Shown here in pieces: positions 18,651 to 28,353 of a DNA stretch of 64,000 nt. The notes beneath the pieces are model-generated. The model worked only from the letters and a program-made list of their open reading frames with translations, was not told the origin of the DNA and made no database searches. This DNA comes from AP-15 sp963700195 (GTDB taxonomy: Bacteria; Pseudomonadota; Alphaproteobacteria; ATCC43930; CGMCC-115725). The stretch is taken from the NCBI GenBank assembly GCA_963700195.1, contig CAVOWQ010000030.1, positions 62,001 to 126,000 of the forward strand, read 5' to 3'. The translations under genes and the position numbers were made by a program. Position 1 is the first letter of the stretch; every line of letters starts with the position of its first letter.

Positions 18651-19373
18651 ATGGCTTCAGAGCACATTGCTAGGGGATATGAAGAGGAGCTGCGCAGGCT
18701 CAACAACACCGTCGCCGAAATGGGCGGACTTGCCGAAAGCCAGCTCGGGACGGCAATCGAGGCGGTGATGACCCGCGACACCGAGCTTGCCGCACGCGTT
18801 GTCGAGGGCGACGTCAAAATTGACCAGCTCGAACGCGAGCTCGACAACCTCGCAATCCGGCTCCTCGCGCTGCGTCAGCCCGTGGCGCGCGATCTGCGGG
18901 AGATTTTCTCCGCGCTGAAGATTGCGAGCGACCTGGAGCGGACCGGTGATTACGCCGCCAACGTGGCCAAGCGTTCGATCGCCCTCAGCCAGACGCCCGC
19001 AGTCCGGCCGGTCTATGCCCTGCCGCGCATGGCGCATTTGGCGCAAATTCAGATCAAGGACGTGTTGGACAGCTATGTACAACGCGACGCCGACAAGGCA
19101 TATTCCGTGTGGAAACGCGATACCGAACTCGACGAAATGTATTCGAGCCTTTTCCGCGAACTGCTCACTTACATGATGGAAGATCCGCGCAGCATAGGCT
19201 CGTGCACTCATCTTCTGTTTATGGCGAAGAACATCGAGAGAATCGGTGATCACGCAACCAACATTGCGGAGAACTTGTACTATTTGGTGAATGGGACGCC
19301 GCTGGAGGAGGCGCGGCCCAAGGGCGATGTGTCGAGCCTCGAGGTCATGACGCCGGATCGTGCCCCGCAATGA
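18651..19373 (+). CDS. phoU: phosphate signalling protein PhoU
   Basis: Negative regulator linking PstB to PhoR; when phosphate is plentiful it keeps the Pho regulon off. 240 aa, all-helical, with two three-helix bundles carrying the metal-site pattern: LREIFSALKIASDLERTGDYAANVA in the first and THLLFMAKNIERIGDHATNIAE in the second. Start ATG 18651 is where the homology starts. The TGA overlaps the phoB ATG (ATGA). Confidence 0.97.
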   Translation: MASEHIARGYEEELRRLNNTVAEMGGLAESQLGTAIEAVMTRDTELAARVVEGDVKIDQLERELDNLAIRLLALRQPVARDLREIFSALKIASDLERTGDYAANVAKRSIALSQTPAVRPVYALPRMAHLAQIQIKDVLDSYVQRDADKAYSVWKRDTELDEMYSSLFRELLTYMMEDPRSIGSCTHLLFMAKNIERIGDHATNIAENLYYLVNGTPLEEARPKGDVSSLEVMTPDRAPQ

Positions 19374-20065
19374 TGAAGCCGCTCATCCTGATCGTCGAAG
19401 ACGAAGCGCCGCTCGTCACGATGCTGCGCTACAACCTCGAAAAGGAGGGCTTTCAAGTCTGCGAAGCCGGCGATGGCGAGGAGGCGCTCGTGCAAATCGC
19501 CGAGCGCAAGCCCGACCTCGTGCTGTTGGACTGGATGCTGCCGCTGGTTTCGGGAATTGAGGTTTGCCGCCGAATCCGGCGGTCTCCCGAAACCCGCTCG
19601 CTGCCGGTCATTATCCTAACGGCGCGCGGCGAGGAAACCGATCGGGTGCGCGGACTGGATAGCGGTGCCGACGACTATGTGGTTAAACCGTTCAGCCCAG
19701 GCGAATTGGTCGCCCGGCTGCGAGCGGTGATGCGGCGCGCCCAGCCCGGCGGCACACAAAACCTGTTACAATTCGCCGATGTGGAATTGGATACGGCCGC
19801 GCATCGGGTGTCGCGCGCGGGCAGGCCAATCCATCTCGGCCCCACCGAGTTTCGCCTACTTCGTTATCTCATCACGCATCCGGGGCGGGTCTTCTCGCGC
19901 GAGCAATTGCTGGATGCGGTCTGGGGCCATGACGTCTATGTCGAGGCGCGAACGGTCGATGTTCACATCCGCCGCCTGCGCAAAGCGCTGAACACCGATG
20001 ATGCCGTCGATGTGGTGCGCACGGTCCGCTCGGCCGGCTACGCTCTGGATCATCCCATTCGATAG
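19370..20065 (+). CDS. phoB: phosphate regulon response regulator PhoB
   Basis: OmpR-family transcription factor phosphorylated by PhoR. Receiver domain: acidic pocket EDE at 10-12, phosphoacceptor Asp54 in LLDWMLP, Thr in ILTARGEE, Lys in VVKPFSPGEL. C-terminal winged helix from about residue 130: HLGPTEFRLLRYLITHPGRV, SREQLLDAVWGHDVYVE, RTVDVHIRRLRKAL. 231 aa, normal length. Two tandem ATGs (19370 and 19373); the first overlaps the phoU stop. Last gene of the cluster and likely autoregulated through the upstream Pho box. Confidence 0.96.
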   Translation: MMKPLILIVEDEAPLVTMLRYNLEKEGFQVCEAGDGEEALVQIAERKPDLVLLDWMLPLVSGIEVCRRIRRSPETRSLPVIILTARGEETDRVRGLDSGADDYVVKPFSPGELVARLRAVMRRAQPGGTQNLLQFADVELDTAAHRVSRAGRPIHLGPTEFRLLRYLITHPGRVFSREQLLDAVWGHDVYVEARTVDVHIRRLRKALNTDDAVDVVRTVRSAGYALDHPIR

Positions 20066-20622
20066 CGTGAGCGGTTTCCCAAATTTGCACCGCGGTAGAA
20101 GACCCTCACACCCGTCCCGCTGCGCTCGCCCCCCTCTCCCGCGGTGCGGGGAGCGGGGGGACCGAGCCCAGAAGGGCTTGCTGGGTTAGGGTAGTGCTAT
20201 CGCCCTCCGCAGCCCGACCAGGCCCCTAGCCCAACTTCGCCCAGCGAGGGCTGGGGTCAAGCGGTTGGCGCAAGAGAGCGAGCTCTGCGTCTTGGCCCAA
20301 AGCCGCGACCGCGTCGCCAAAGAGCGAGCGATATGGCGGCGCCAGTTGCCCGGGCTCACTTTACATGCTTCTGGCGCGGGGAGCGCGGCGAACCTGTTCC
20401 AGAGGTGGCTGTCAGTCTGAAATCAGCCATTCAATCATTGAACGCCGACATCGAAACCGATTTCTCGAGTGGAGATGTTAGGCCGGGTTAGTATAGAGAT
20501 AGCGCAACGCACCGCCAGCGGCTGCCAGGAATTAAATTGGTTTCGCTTCACTCAACGACGTCTTACGCCTCCCGGCTCATGATAAGCGCGCACGTGAATC
20601 ACGCGAGGATCACGCACGGAAT
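20066..20622. other. intergenic region with C-rich repeat
   Basis: Holds a REP-like palindromic block at about 20100-20190 (cccctctcccgc, then gcggggagcgggggg) just after phoB, where it could end transcription. From 20190 to 20620 I see no gene, RNA or clear repeat; base composition becomes less GC-rich towards the next ORF. Confidence 0.5.
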
Positions 20623-21021
20623 ATGTGCGAATTTTATTTTGGTCAGTTTTATACAATCGAAAGTAGGATAAAAGAAGTGCTAAATCGTATTGAAGTGCTT
20701 GGGCTCGCTGATCGCATTGATGGGGCAGAATTGGTCAGGGCATTTCAGAGAGAGTTTCGGCAGGAACTTCGGATGCGCGGTAGGGCGGTGCATAAAGAGC
20801 CCTTCCACGACCCTGATCTCGATCGACTGTTCGTGACAGGAGTGATGTCAGCCAGCCATAACCCAAGCGGTAAGGGCTGGGATACAGAGCATTTGCGCCA
20901 CTATCGGAAATTTTCTTCCACCTGGAGCAAACGAGCCCGACGCCGCAGCTTCGACGCTCGGATCTACCGAGATGCAATCGCTGGAATCCTACTAACGCGC
21001 GCTAGTTTCCTTCCAGAATAG
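20623..21021 (+). CDS. hypothetical protein, 132 aa, atypical composition
   Basis: I do not recognise this protein. The ORF begins MCEFYFGQFYTIESRIKEVL and is rich in Arg, His and aromatic residues, with two probable helices at the start (RIKEVLNRIEVLGLADRIDG) and basic residues near the end (SKRARRRSFDAR). The first 100 or so bases are clearly more AT-rich than the neighbours, suggesting acquired DNA. No Shine-Dalgarno sequence stands out and there is no neighbour close enough to form an operon. It could be a real small gene or a chance ORF. Confidence 0.4.
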   Translation: MCEFYFGQFYTIESRIKEVLNRIEVLGLADRIDGAELVRAFQREFRQELRMRGRAVHKEPFHDPDLDRLFVTGVMSASHNPSGKGWDTEHLRHYRKFSSTWSKRARRRSFDARIYRDAIAGILLTRASFLPE

Positions 21022-21045
21022 CAACTTTTCCAGCTGATCTTGCCA

Positions 21046-22211
21046 TCACAGCTCGGTGAGCCGCGGCAAGACTTCGTTCGAGAATAGGGTCAGGTTGCTG
21101 ACGGTTTCGTCGTGATCCAATAAGCCGCCCTGACCCATCATCAACAAATGCCCGAAGCCACCGACGTGGTCATAGAACGCGCGCAACTGGTCGAAGACGT
21201 CGTCCGGCGTGCCGCCGAAGACGAGGCCAGCGTCGATCGCGTCGGCCACCGTCATCGTGCGCGGGTCGATGTTGCGGCCGTCGCGCGACTGGATGCGGCC
21301 GGCGCGAAACCCGGCGCCGCTCGCCTTGATGGCTTGTGCGCTCTGGGCCGCCGCGGCGTAGCCCGGCGGGTTCATGAATTGCGGCGCGACGATGCCCGAG
21401 GTACGGCTGTATCCGAGGATCTGGTCGGCGCGGCGCCAGCCCTCGTCGCGGGTATTGCCGACCCCGATCAGCGCCATGTAGGCGAGCCGCTCGGGTGTCA
21501 TCTGGCGGCCGACCTCGGCCGCTTTCTTGCGATAGGCCTCGAAGATCGGCGGGGTGCGCACCCACCCGGTGTTGAGCACGCCAATGGTCATGCCGCGCTC
21601 GGCTGCCTCCATCGCGCTGCCGGTGCTGCCGACCGGCATCCATACCGGCGGGTGCGGCTGTTGCCACGGTCTGGGCCAGACATTGACCGACGGTAGTGGA
21701 AATGCGTGCCCTCCCAGTTGAACGGGCCGTCATGGCTGGTCATCGCCTTCAGGATCAGGTCGTGCGCTTCCCAGAAACGCCCCACCAGGTCGGCGGGGTT
21801 GGTGTTGGCGGGAGAGATCTCGAACGGCACGCCTTTGACGAAGCCCATCTCGATGCGGCCGCGCGAAATGACGTCGAGCATCGAATATTCCTCGGCAACG
21901 CGGATCGGGTCGTTGCGATTGCCGATCGGCATGCCGAGCGCGAGGAGCCGCACCTTCTTCGTTTCGCGCGCCAATATAGCCATCGGGATCGTGCACACCG
22001 AGTCGGCGCAAGTCGCAGTCGCGTGGTGCTCGTTGGTCATGATGTTGATGCCGAGCTCGTCGCACAGCGCCCACTCGTCGAGATAGCGGTGATAGAGATC
22101 GGCGCCGACTTTCGGGTCAAAGAGCCGGCTCGGGATTGTGACCCGATAGGAGTCGCCGAGCTGCGGCCAGGCCGGGTGGTAGGCCATCTCGCTGAAATGC
22201 CAAACCTGCAT
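21046..22211 (-). CDS. LLM-class (luciferase-like) flavin monooxygenase, frame broken
   Basis: TIM-barrel flavin-dependent oxidoreductase of the bacterial luciferase-like superfamily. First part (22211 to about 21690): QVWHFSEMAYHPAWP, NIMTNEHHATATCADSV, LALGMPIGNRNDPIRVAEEY, LDVISRGRIEMGFVKGVPFE. Second part from about 21690 to 21046 in another frame: PVWMPVGSTGSAMEAAERGM and a C-terminal DVFDQLRAFYDHVGGFGHLL. Joined, it is a continuous family protein of about 388 aa, so one frameshift sits near 21690-21700. Substrate unknown. Its ATG (22211) shares one base with the stop of the preceding alpha/beta hydrolase (TGATG), pointing to a two-gene degradative operon. Confidence 0.85.
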
Positions 22212-22987
22212 CACAACACCTCCGCACGCGCGAAACGGCCGATGGCGTCGGCGACCTCGGCAGGACGCTCGATCTGCGGGTGATGCCCCGCGCCGCGGAT
22301 CGTCTCGAACCGGGCATTGGGCAGAGAGCTGCAGAGCATTCGGCCGTAATCGGGTGTGACGATGCCGTCGTTTTCACCCCAGATCACCAGGGTCGGCACG
22401 CGGACTCGATGCAGCCATTGGCGAAGGCCGGGACTGTGCATATAGGGCCGCCAAGCATAGAGTGCAGTCGCCTGCCGATCGCGCGCGATCGCATTGAGTT
22501 CGTCATCGCGGAGCCGAGCGTAATCCGGTGCCATGCGTGGCGGATCGAAGAAGCTGCGCCGCAGCAGTTCCTCGCTCGGAAGCGCGTAAATGTCGGCGAT
22601 GTCGCGCTCTTCGCGCCCGCCGAATTTGACGCCGACCGAGTCGATCAACACGAGGCGATCGATCCGCTCGAGGCAGCGCACGCACATCTCCAACGCGATC
22701 CAGCCACCCAACGAGGCGCCTGCCAGTGTCACCTTGCCGAAATCTGGGCATTCGAGCAGGTCGAGATAGAGGTAGGCGAGATCGTGCACGGTGCGGAAAC
22801 CATCCGGCCTCTCGGAATTGCCGAAGCCGGGATGCCGCGGGACGATTAGCCGCCAGTGCCGCGCCAGTCTGTCGATGAATTCACGATGTTGCGCGAAATA
22901 GTCGCCGCCGTGCAAAAACAGCAGCGGCGGACCATCTCCGGCTGTCAGCAACTCGATCGAAACCCCACCGATTTGGATGCGCTCCAT
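22211..22987 (-). CDS. alpha/beta hydrolase
   Basis: Serine hydrolase of the alpha/beta fold, 258 aa. Oxyanion-hole segment FLHGGDYFAQH, nucleophile Ser92 in LAGASLGGW, acid Asp in IWGENDGIV, and catalytic His in IRGAGHHPQIERP. Such enzymes with luciferase-like monooxygenase partners often cleave C-C bonds or esters in catabolic routes, but the substrate cannot be told from sequence. It is translated ahead of, and coupled with, the luciferase-like monooxygenase gene. Confidence 0.92.
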   Translation of the reverse strand: MERIQIGGVSIELLTAGDGPPLLFLHGGDYFAQHREFIDRLARHWRLIVPRHPGFGNSERPDGFRTVHDLAYLYLDLLECPDFGKVTLAGASLGGWIALEMCVRCLERIDRLVLIDSVGVKFGGREERDIADIYALPSEELLRRSFFDPPRMAPDYARLRDDELNAIARDRQATALYAWRPYMHSPGLRQWLHRVRVPTLVIWGENDGIVTPDYGRMLCSSLPNARFETIRGAGHHPQIERPAEVADAIGRFARAEVL

Positions 22988-23134
22988 GTCGTCCCTCTCT
23001 CGGGCCGCTTGAGATGATCGTGATACCGCGTAGCAGATGCTCGCCGAGATTTATTCCCCGCTGCGGCATTTTGTCCTAAGCTGGTGCGCTTGGCGGTTGC
23101 TCCATGCGACCGCGCCCATCATGCGGGGCCTGCG

Positions 23135-23566
23135 ATGAACGTCGAGACCATTCTGCGCGCCAAGGGGAGTGCTGTGGCGACGATCCGGCCGGATGAGACG
23201 GTCGGCGCCGCCGTGAAGGAGCTGATTTCCCGCAACGTCGGCGCCCTCGTCGTCAGCGAGGACGGCGAGACCGTCGACGGGATCATTTCGGAGCGCGACA
23301 TCGTGCACGGCCTCGCCGACCACGGAGCCGCTCTGCTGTCGCTCAACGTCGCCGAGATGATGACCCGGCGGGTGGTGACTTGCGAGCTGTCGGATACCGT
23401 CGACCAGCTAATGGCGGAAATGACGAACCGCCGCATCCGCCACTTCCCGGTGGTCCAGGACGGCCGGCTGTGCGGCATCGTCAGCATCGGTGACGTCGTC
23501 AAGAACCGGCTCGACGAAGTCGAGTACGAGGCCCGCTCGATGCGCTCGTTCATCGCCGGCGCTTAA
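23135..23566 (+). CDS. CBS-domain protein
   Basis: 143 aa consisting of a tandem pair of CBS motifs, a module that senses adenine nucleotides. First CBS: VATIRPDETVGAAVKELISR to IISERDIVHGLADHG; second: VVTCELSDTVDQLMAEMTNR to IVSIGDVVKNRLDE. ATG 23135 chosen because MNVETILRAKGS is the usual start of this family; the upstream extension lacks homology. Stand-alone two-CBS proteins are common in alphaproteobacteria; the partner is unknown. It lies alone between divergent/convergent minus-strand genes. Confidence 0.93.
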   Translation: MNVETILRAKGSAVATIRPDETVGAAVKELISRNVGALVVSEDGETVDGIISERDIVHGLADHGAALLSLNVAEMMTRRVVTCELSDTVDQLMAEMTNRRIRHFPVVQDGRLCGIVSIGDVVKNRLDEVEYEARSMRSFIAGA

Positions 23567-23583
23567 CGCGCGCGGTAAAGCAA

Positions 23584-25386
23584 TCAGCGGCCGATCGCGT
23601 AGCCTTGCATGCCGCGGGGGTTGGCCGCGGCTTTGAGGATCCGGCCTTCTGGCGTTTCCTCACGGGCGCAGCCCGTAAGACGGCCTTCCGACCACGGTTC
23701 GCCGACGCGTAGGCGGTGGCCGCGTTGCGCGAGCGCCTCACACGTTGCTTCGGGAAAGCGGCTCTCGATCGCCACTACGCCGGGCTGCGCGGCGCGCGGA
23801 TAGAAGGAGCTCGGCGTGTGCTCGGTGTGAAAGGCCGGGCAGTCGATCGCCTCCTGCAGGTTCATGCCGTGGTGGGCGTGGTGCAGGAACATCAGCAGCG
23901 ACCACTGGTCCTGCTGGTCGCCACCCGGCGTACCGAAGGCGAGATAGGGTTCGCCGTCCGTGAACGCCATCGACGGGGACAAAGTGCTGCGGGGGCGCTT
24001 GCCGGGCGCAAGACTCGCCGGCAGCCCCTCTTCGAGCCAAAACATCTGCATCCGCGTGCCGAGGCAACAGCCGAGCTCTGGGATCACTGGCGAGCTCTGC
24101 AGCCAGCCGCCGCTCGGGGTTGCCGAAACCATGTTGCCCCAGCGGTCGACCACATCGACGTGGCAGGTGTCACCGGCGACGAGGCCGTGCTCGGTGACGG
24201 TCGGCTCGCCGATCCCGCCGCTTGTCGGCCCGCCGATCACGGCCGCTGCCACCTCCAAGCCGCCGACCAGCACCCGCGGCATGCGGCCCTCAGGACTGCC
24301 CGGACGCAATTCGAGCGAGGCGTGCTTGGTCGACCAGCTTGCGTCTCGTATCGTTGTAAGCCGTGCTGAGCAAAGTGTGCATCGGCACGTCGACAAAATC
24401 GGGGTCGCCGTACCAGGCTTCGCGGTCGGCAAAGGCGAGCTTGGCGCATTCGACGACGATATGCACAAAATCCGTCCCCAGCGGATCGAGATCGTCGAGA
24501 TCCAGGCCTTGGAGCAGCGCCAATTGCTGGAGCAGAACGGGCCCCTGGCTCCACGGCCCCCCCTTGGCCACGGTGTAGCCGTGATAGTCGAAGGTGAGCG
24601 GCACCTCGACCGGGGCCTCCCAGCGCGCCATGTCGTCGCCGGTCAAGAGCCCATAATGGCGGCGTCCGGAGGCGTCGAGCACCTTCTCGCGACGGCAAAA
24701 GCGATCGATCGCCTCGGCGACAAAGCCGCGGTACCACGCCTGGCGAGCGCGTTCGATCTGACCCTCGCGGCCGCCATTGGCGGCTTCTGAAAGGATGCGG
24801 CGGTAGACCGCCGCGAGAGCGGGATTGCGGAACAGCCTTCCCGATTCCGGCGGCGCACCGTTCGGCAGGTAGATCGCGGCAGAACTCGGCCATTCGCGCC
24901 GGAACAGCTCGGCGACCATGGCGACCGTCATGCCGATTTGATGGACTGCAGGATAGCCGTTCTCGGCATAGCCGATCGCCGGGCCGAGGATCTCGGCGAG
25001 CGGCATCGTCCCGTAATCGCGCAGCAGCCGCATCCAGGCCCCGAACGCCGCGGGAACTGCGGCGGCCAATAGCCCGGTGCCGGGGATCAGATCGAGGCCG
25101 AGGTCGCGAAACCGGTCGATCGTCGCCGCGGCGGGGGCCACACCCTGGCCGCAGATCATGTCGCAGCGACGGTTCGCCTCGCTCCACACCAGGATCGGCG
25201 CCTCGCCGAGCGGACCGTTCAGGTGCGGCTCGACCACCTGCAACGTAAAACCGGCGGCTGCCGCCGCGTCGAATGCGTTGCCGCCCTTCTCCAAAATGCT
25301 CACGCCGACGGCGGAAGCGATCCAGTGGGTCGAGGCGACGACCCCAAAGGTGCCGCGGATCTCGGGCCGGGTGGTAAAGGCACGCA
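23584..25386 (-). CDS. gamma-glutamyltransferase/oxamate amidohydrolase family protein, one frameshift
   Basis: Ntn-hydrolase of the gamma-glutamyltransferase family, made as a precursor that cleaves itself into two subunits. Large-subunit features: MRAFTTRPEIRGTFGVVAST, ILEKGGNAFDAAAAAGFTLQ, VAKGGPWSQGPVLLQQLALL, FADREAWYGDP. The probable nucleophile Thr is in AGDTCHVDVVDRWGNMVSAT, followed by FGTPGGDQQDQWSLLMFLHH. The two parts lie in different frames that join at SLELRPGSPEGR through a frameshift near 24320-24335. ATG 25386 is preceded by GGAG eight bases upstream; the frame is open further up but without homology. About 600 aa joined. Substrate (glutathione-type or amide) is undetermined. 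Confidence 0.85.
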
Positions 25387-25462
25387 TCGCGTTTCTCCGA
25401 AATGGTGCCGCAATGCTCGTCCAGGCCGTGTTTCGCGTCAAGCGAAGCTCCTCGCAGTCGCA

Positions 25463-26794
25463 ATGGCCGCCGGGCAGCCTATTTATCCTCGCGTAGCGGA
25501 CGCGTCGGGCGTGCCGATCTCAGGTGTTGCGCGAATGGGTGTCAGCATGCCCTTGGATGTCCCGGCAGACACGACTTTGAGCGGCGAAGAGTTCTTTCGC
25601 ACCGAAGGTGCCTATACCAGCTTGGGCGCACCGATACCGGGCGGGCAAGTCGGGCGCTGGATCCTGCGCGAGGGCCCCCACATCGACAGCGACGTCGAAC
25701 TGTTCGACGAGCTGTGCTGGCACCTTGTCGGCGACGGTTTGCCGTTGTTCCGCGCCACCCTCCACATGGGGACATTGCATCCGCAGATCCGGGGCATCGG
25801 GGTGCGCTGGCTGCGCCCGCTGAAGGTCGTCGAGGAATACCGGATCCTGCAGGGCAACGAAGCGACCGACGAGTTTTTGCGCAGCCCGATCCGCGCCACG
25901 ATAGAGCGCGGAACGCCGTTTCGCCGCCGCCTTACCGAGGACACCCCGGAATATCCGTTGCTCTCCAAGCTCAGGGATTTCGGCGTCACCGATTATTTCG
26001 CGCTGGCGCTGAATTGCAGCTTCCGGCGCTTTCCGGTCGTGACTTGGGCCACCGACCGGCCGGGCGGGTTCAGCGACGCCGATATTGCCGCGCTCGAAGA
26101 TCTCAATCCAGCGCTCGCCGCGATCATCGAGCCTCGCGCCGTCCGGCGGATCACCGAGAACCTGCTCGACACCTATCTCGGGCCGCAGGCCGGGCGACGG
26201 GTACTCGCGGGGCAGATCCAGCGCGCCCAAGGGGAGCAGCTGCGGGCCGTGATCATGATGGCCGACATGCGCGGTTTCACGGGCTTGTCCGACCGGCTGC
26301 CGGCGGCGGAAGTGATCGAGCTGCTCGACGATTATTTCGAGGCGATCGTCACCCCGGTCGGAGCGCGCAAAGGCGAAACCTTGAAATTCATGGGCGATGG
26401 TGTGCTCGCGATTTTTCCGGCCGCGGACGACGACGACTTCTCGGAATCGAGCGTGCAGGCGCTGGAAGCGGCTCTTGAGGGGCTCGAGCGTCTCGGCGAC
26501 ATCAATAAGGCGCGGCGCGAAGCCGACCAGCCCGAGATCAGAATCGGTATCGGCCTGCATCTGGGCGAAGTCGTCTTCGGCAATGTCGGCTCGGCCGACC
26601 GCCTCGATTTCACCGTAATCGGTCCGGCGGTGAACCTCGCCTCGCGGATCGAAGGCCTGACCAAGCGGCTGTTGCGGCCGATCCTGGTGTCGAGCGCCTT
26701 CGCCCGGATCTGCCCGCGCCCACTCGTCTCGCTCGGCTTTCACCCGGTACGCGGTCTCTTCGAGCCAGAGGAGGTGTTCGGGCTGCCGGAATAG
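25463..26794 (+). CDS. class III adenylate/guanylate cyclase with N-terminal sensor-like region
   Basis: Makes a cyclic nucleotide. The C-terminal catalytic domain starts with VIMMADMRGFTGLSDRL (first metal Asp), has ETLKFMGDGVLAIFP (second metal Asp), RIGIGLHLGEVVFGNVGSAD and TVIGPAVNLASRIEGL. The N-terminal 240 residues form a soluble region without membrane helices, an architecture common in rhizobial cyclases. Start uncertain: ATG 25463, 25535 or 25547 are all possible and none has a strong ribosome site; the open frame further upstream overlaps the divergent gene and is not conserved. Divergent from the gamma-glutamyltransferase gene. Confidence 0.88.
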   Translation: MAAGQPIYPRVADASGVPISGVARMGVSMPLDVPADTTLSGEEFFRTEGAYTSLGAPIPGGQVGRWILREGPHIDSDVELFDELCWHLVGDGLPLFRATLHMGTLHPQIRGIGVRWLRPLKVVEEYRILQGNEATDEFLRSPIRATIERGTPFRRRLTEDTPEYPLLSKLRDFGVTDYFALALNCSFRRFPVVTWATDRPGGFSDADIAALEDLNPALAAIIEPRAVRRITENLLDTYLGPQAGRRVLAGQIQRAQGEQLRAVIMMADMRGFTGLSDRLPAAEVIELLDDYFEAIVTPVGARKGETLKFMGDGVLAIFPAADDDDFSESSVQALEAALEGLERLGDINKARREADQPEIRIGIGLHLGEVVFGNVGSADRLDFTVIGPAVNLASRIEGLTKRLLRPILVSSAFARICPRPLVSLGFHPVRGLFEPEEVFGLPE

Positions 26795-26837
26795 GGTAGC
26801 CGCGAACCGTTCTGTCACACTGGCGAATAATCCGGTA

Positions 26838-27899
26838 TTACGCGCTGGCCGCGTGCAGTCGAGTGCGTGCATCGAAGTCTTCGGCGACGCGGGCGTCGTT
26901 GTCCAATAGGGCACCGGCGTCGACCTTGGCGAACTCGATCGCACCCATCGCTGCGAAGGCCTCCTGGACCTGCGGTCCCCATAAGCCGATATCCTTTACG
27001 GTTGGGACGATGCGGCTGAAAATCCGGCTGCGAAAGATCTTCATCGGCTCGGATTCATCGACGATCCTGAGGCACTCCTCGACCGGCAGGCCGAGCCGCT
27101 CCCACACCTCGCGCTGATTGAACCGGTCGCGCATGTGCCAGCACGCGGTGACGACGAAATCTTCGCGCTCCTTGCGCTCGGCATCGCTGAGCTGCGGATA
27201 AAAGTCGCGCAGCGCGAGGCGTCCGAAGGCGACGTGCCGAGCTTCGTCCTGCATGACGTACGCATTGACCGCCGCCGCGAGCGGGTTTTGGGCCTGGTCG
27301 CGAATGCGCTGGAACGCGGCCAGTGCCAGACCCTCGATCAAGATCTGCATCGTCAGATAGGTCATGTCCCAGCGGCTGTCGGTAAGCCCGTCCTCCAGCA
27401 GGGCCTTGAGACCGGGGGTGATCGGATAAGCGAGCTCGAATTTTTCATGCAGCAGCCGCGAGTAGGCCTCGACATGCCGCGCCTCGTCCATGACCTGGGT
27501 GGCGGCATAGAACTTCGAGTCGAGGTCCGGCACGGTCTGTACGATCTTGGCGGTCGCGATCAGAGCGCCCTGCTCGCCATGCATGAATTGCGAGATCTGC
27601 GAGGCTTGTAGGTGATGACGAACCCGGCGGCGCTCCTTCTCGTTCATGCGGTTCCACAGGTCGGTGCCGAAGATGTGGACCACCCGATCGTCGAGCATCA
27701 TCGGGTTTTCGGGATCGAGGTCGAGCGACCAATCGATCCGCTCGGCGGCGTCCCATTGCTGTTTCTTGCCCTTGGCATAGAGCTGAAGCAGGGCCTCCCG
27801 CGGCTCGTCGTACTCCCAGGTAAAACAAGTCTCAGTGTTGCCGTCGAACTTCCATTCGGTCTGCTCGACCGGGAGCACATAACGGTAGGTTGTCGACAT
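26838..27899 (-). CDS. ferritin-like diiron protein (R2/AurF-like)
   Basis: Four-helix-bundle protein with a complete carboxylate-bridged diiron site: Glu109 (MHGEQG), Glu139 and His142 (DEARHVEAY), Glu189 (ILIEGLAL), Glu219 and His222 (DEARHVAFG). The paired D-E-A-R-H motifs are typical of ribonucleotide-reductase-R2-like oxidases and AurF-type N-oxygenases. 353 aa. Start ATG 27899 has GGAGGG five bases upstream; the longer frame from 27923 is not needed. It oxidises an unknown substrate using O2. It lies downstream of, and on the same strand as, the aconitase X genes, but with a 37-bp gap, so co-transcription is plausible. Confidence 0.88.
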   Translation of the reverse strand: MSTTYRYVLPVEQTEWKFDGNTETCFTWEYDEPREALLQLYAKGKKQQWDAAERIDWSLDLDPENPMMLDDRVVHIFGTDLWNRMNEKERRRVRHHLQASQISQFMHGEQGALIATAKIVQTVPDLDSKFYAATQVMDEARHVEAYSRLLHEKFELAYPITPGLKALLEDGLTDSRWDMTYLTMQILIEGLALAAFQRIRDQAQNPLAAAVNAYVMQDEARHVAFGRLALRDFYPQLSDAERKEREDFVVTACWHMRDRFNQREVWERLGLPVEECLRIVDESEPMKIFRSRIFSRIVPTVKDIGLWGPQVQEAFAAMGAIEFAKVDAGALLDNDARVAEDFDARTRLHAASA

Positions 27900-27936
27900 C
27901 GCATCCCTCCGGGCGCACGCCACCCCTATATGGGGA

Positions 27937-28353
27937 TCAGGAGTCGCGATTGAGAATCTCGACGAGTCCGGCGGCGGGATCGACGCGCAGCTCGTCGCCG
28001 GTGCGGAAGATCTCGGTCACATTGCCCTCGAAGCGGTCGACCAGCGCCACGCCCCCGAACGCCGCTCCTTGCGCCAGGATCGGGTTGACCCGGTTGAAGA
28101 TCAGCGCCTTCGGCACGACGCGGCGCGACGCCATCTCGTGCAGCATCCAGGCGGTGGCAACCCCGCCTTTGGCGGTGTCGAGAACCAGGATGCGATCGGC
28201 ATAGCTCTGTCCGGCGAGCTTATGGCTCGGGCGCGAGAATACGCCTTTATCGCGGTCGAGATCGTAGCGCGCGCTGAAATTGTCGGCAGCGACGAGCGCA
28301 GTTCCGGTGACCGCCGGGCCGATGCCTTTGTGGCATCGCGATAGGATTGGCAT
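27937..28353 (-). CDS. aconitase X swivelling-domain (small) subunit
   Basis: 138-aa protein of the DUF126 family, the mobile swivelling domain of aconitase X enzymes. Seen: GTALVAADNFSARYDLDRDK, FSRPSHKLAGQSYADRILV and DTAKGGVATAWMLHEMASRR. ATG 28353 shares its A with the stop of the large-subunit gene (TGATG), so the two are translated together and form a heteromeric enzyme. The open frame continues upstream through the large-subunit gene as a shadow. Characterised bacterial aconitase X enzymes are cis-3-hydroxy-L-proline dehydratases; that activity is possible here, not shown. Confidence 0.9.
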   Translation of the reverse strand: MPILSRCHKGIGPAVTGTALVAADNFSARYDLDRDKGVFSRPSHKLAGQSYADRILVLDTAKGGVATAWMLHEMASRRVVPKALIFNRVNPILAQGAAFGGVALVDRFEGNVTEIFRTGDELRVDPAAGLVEILNRDS

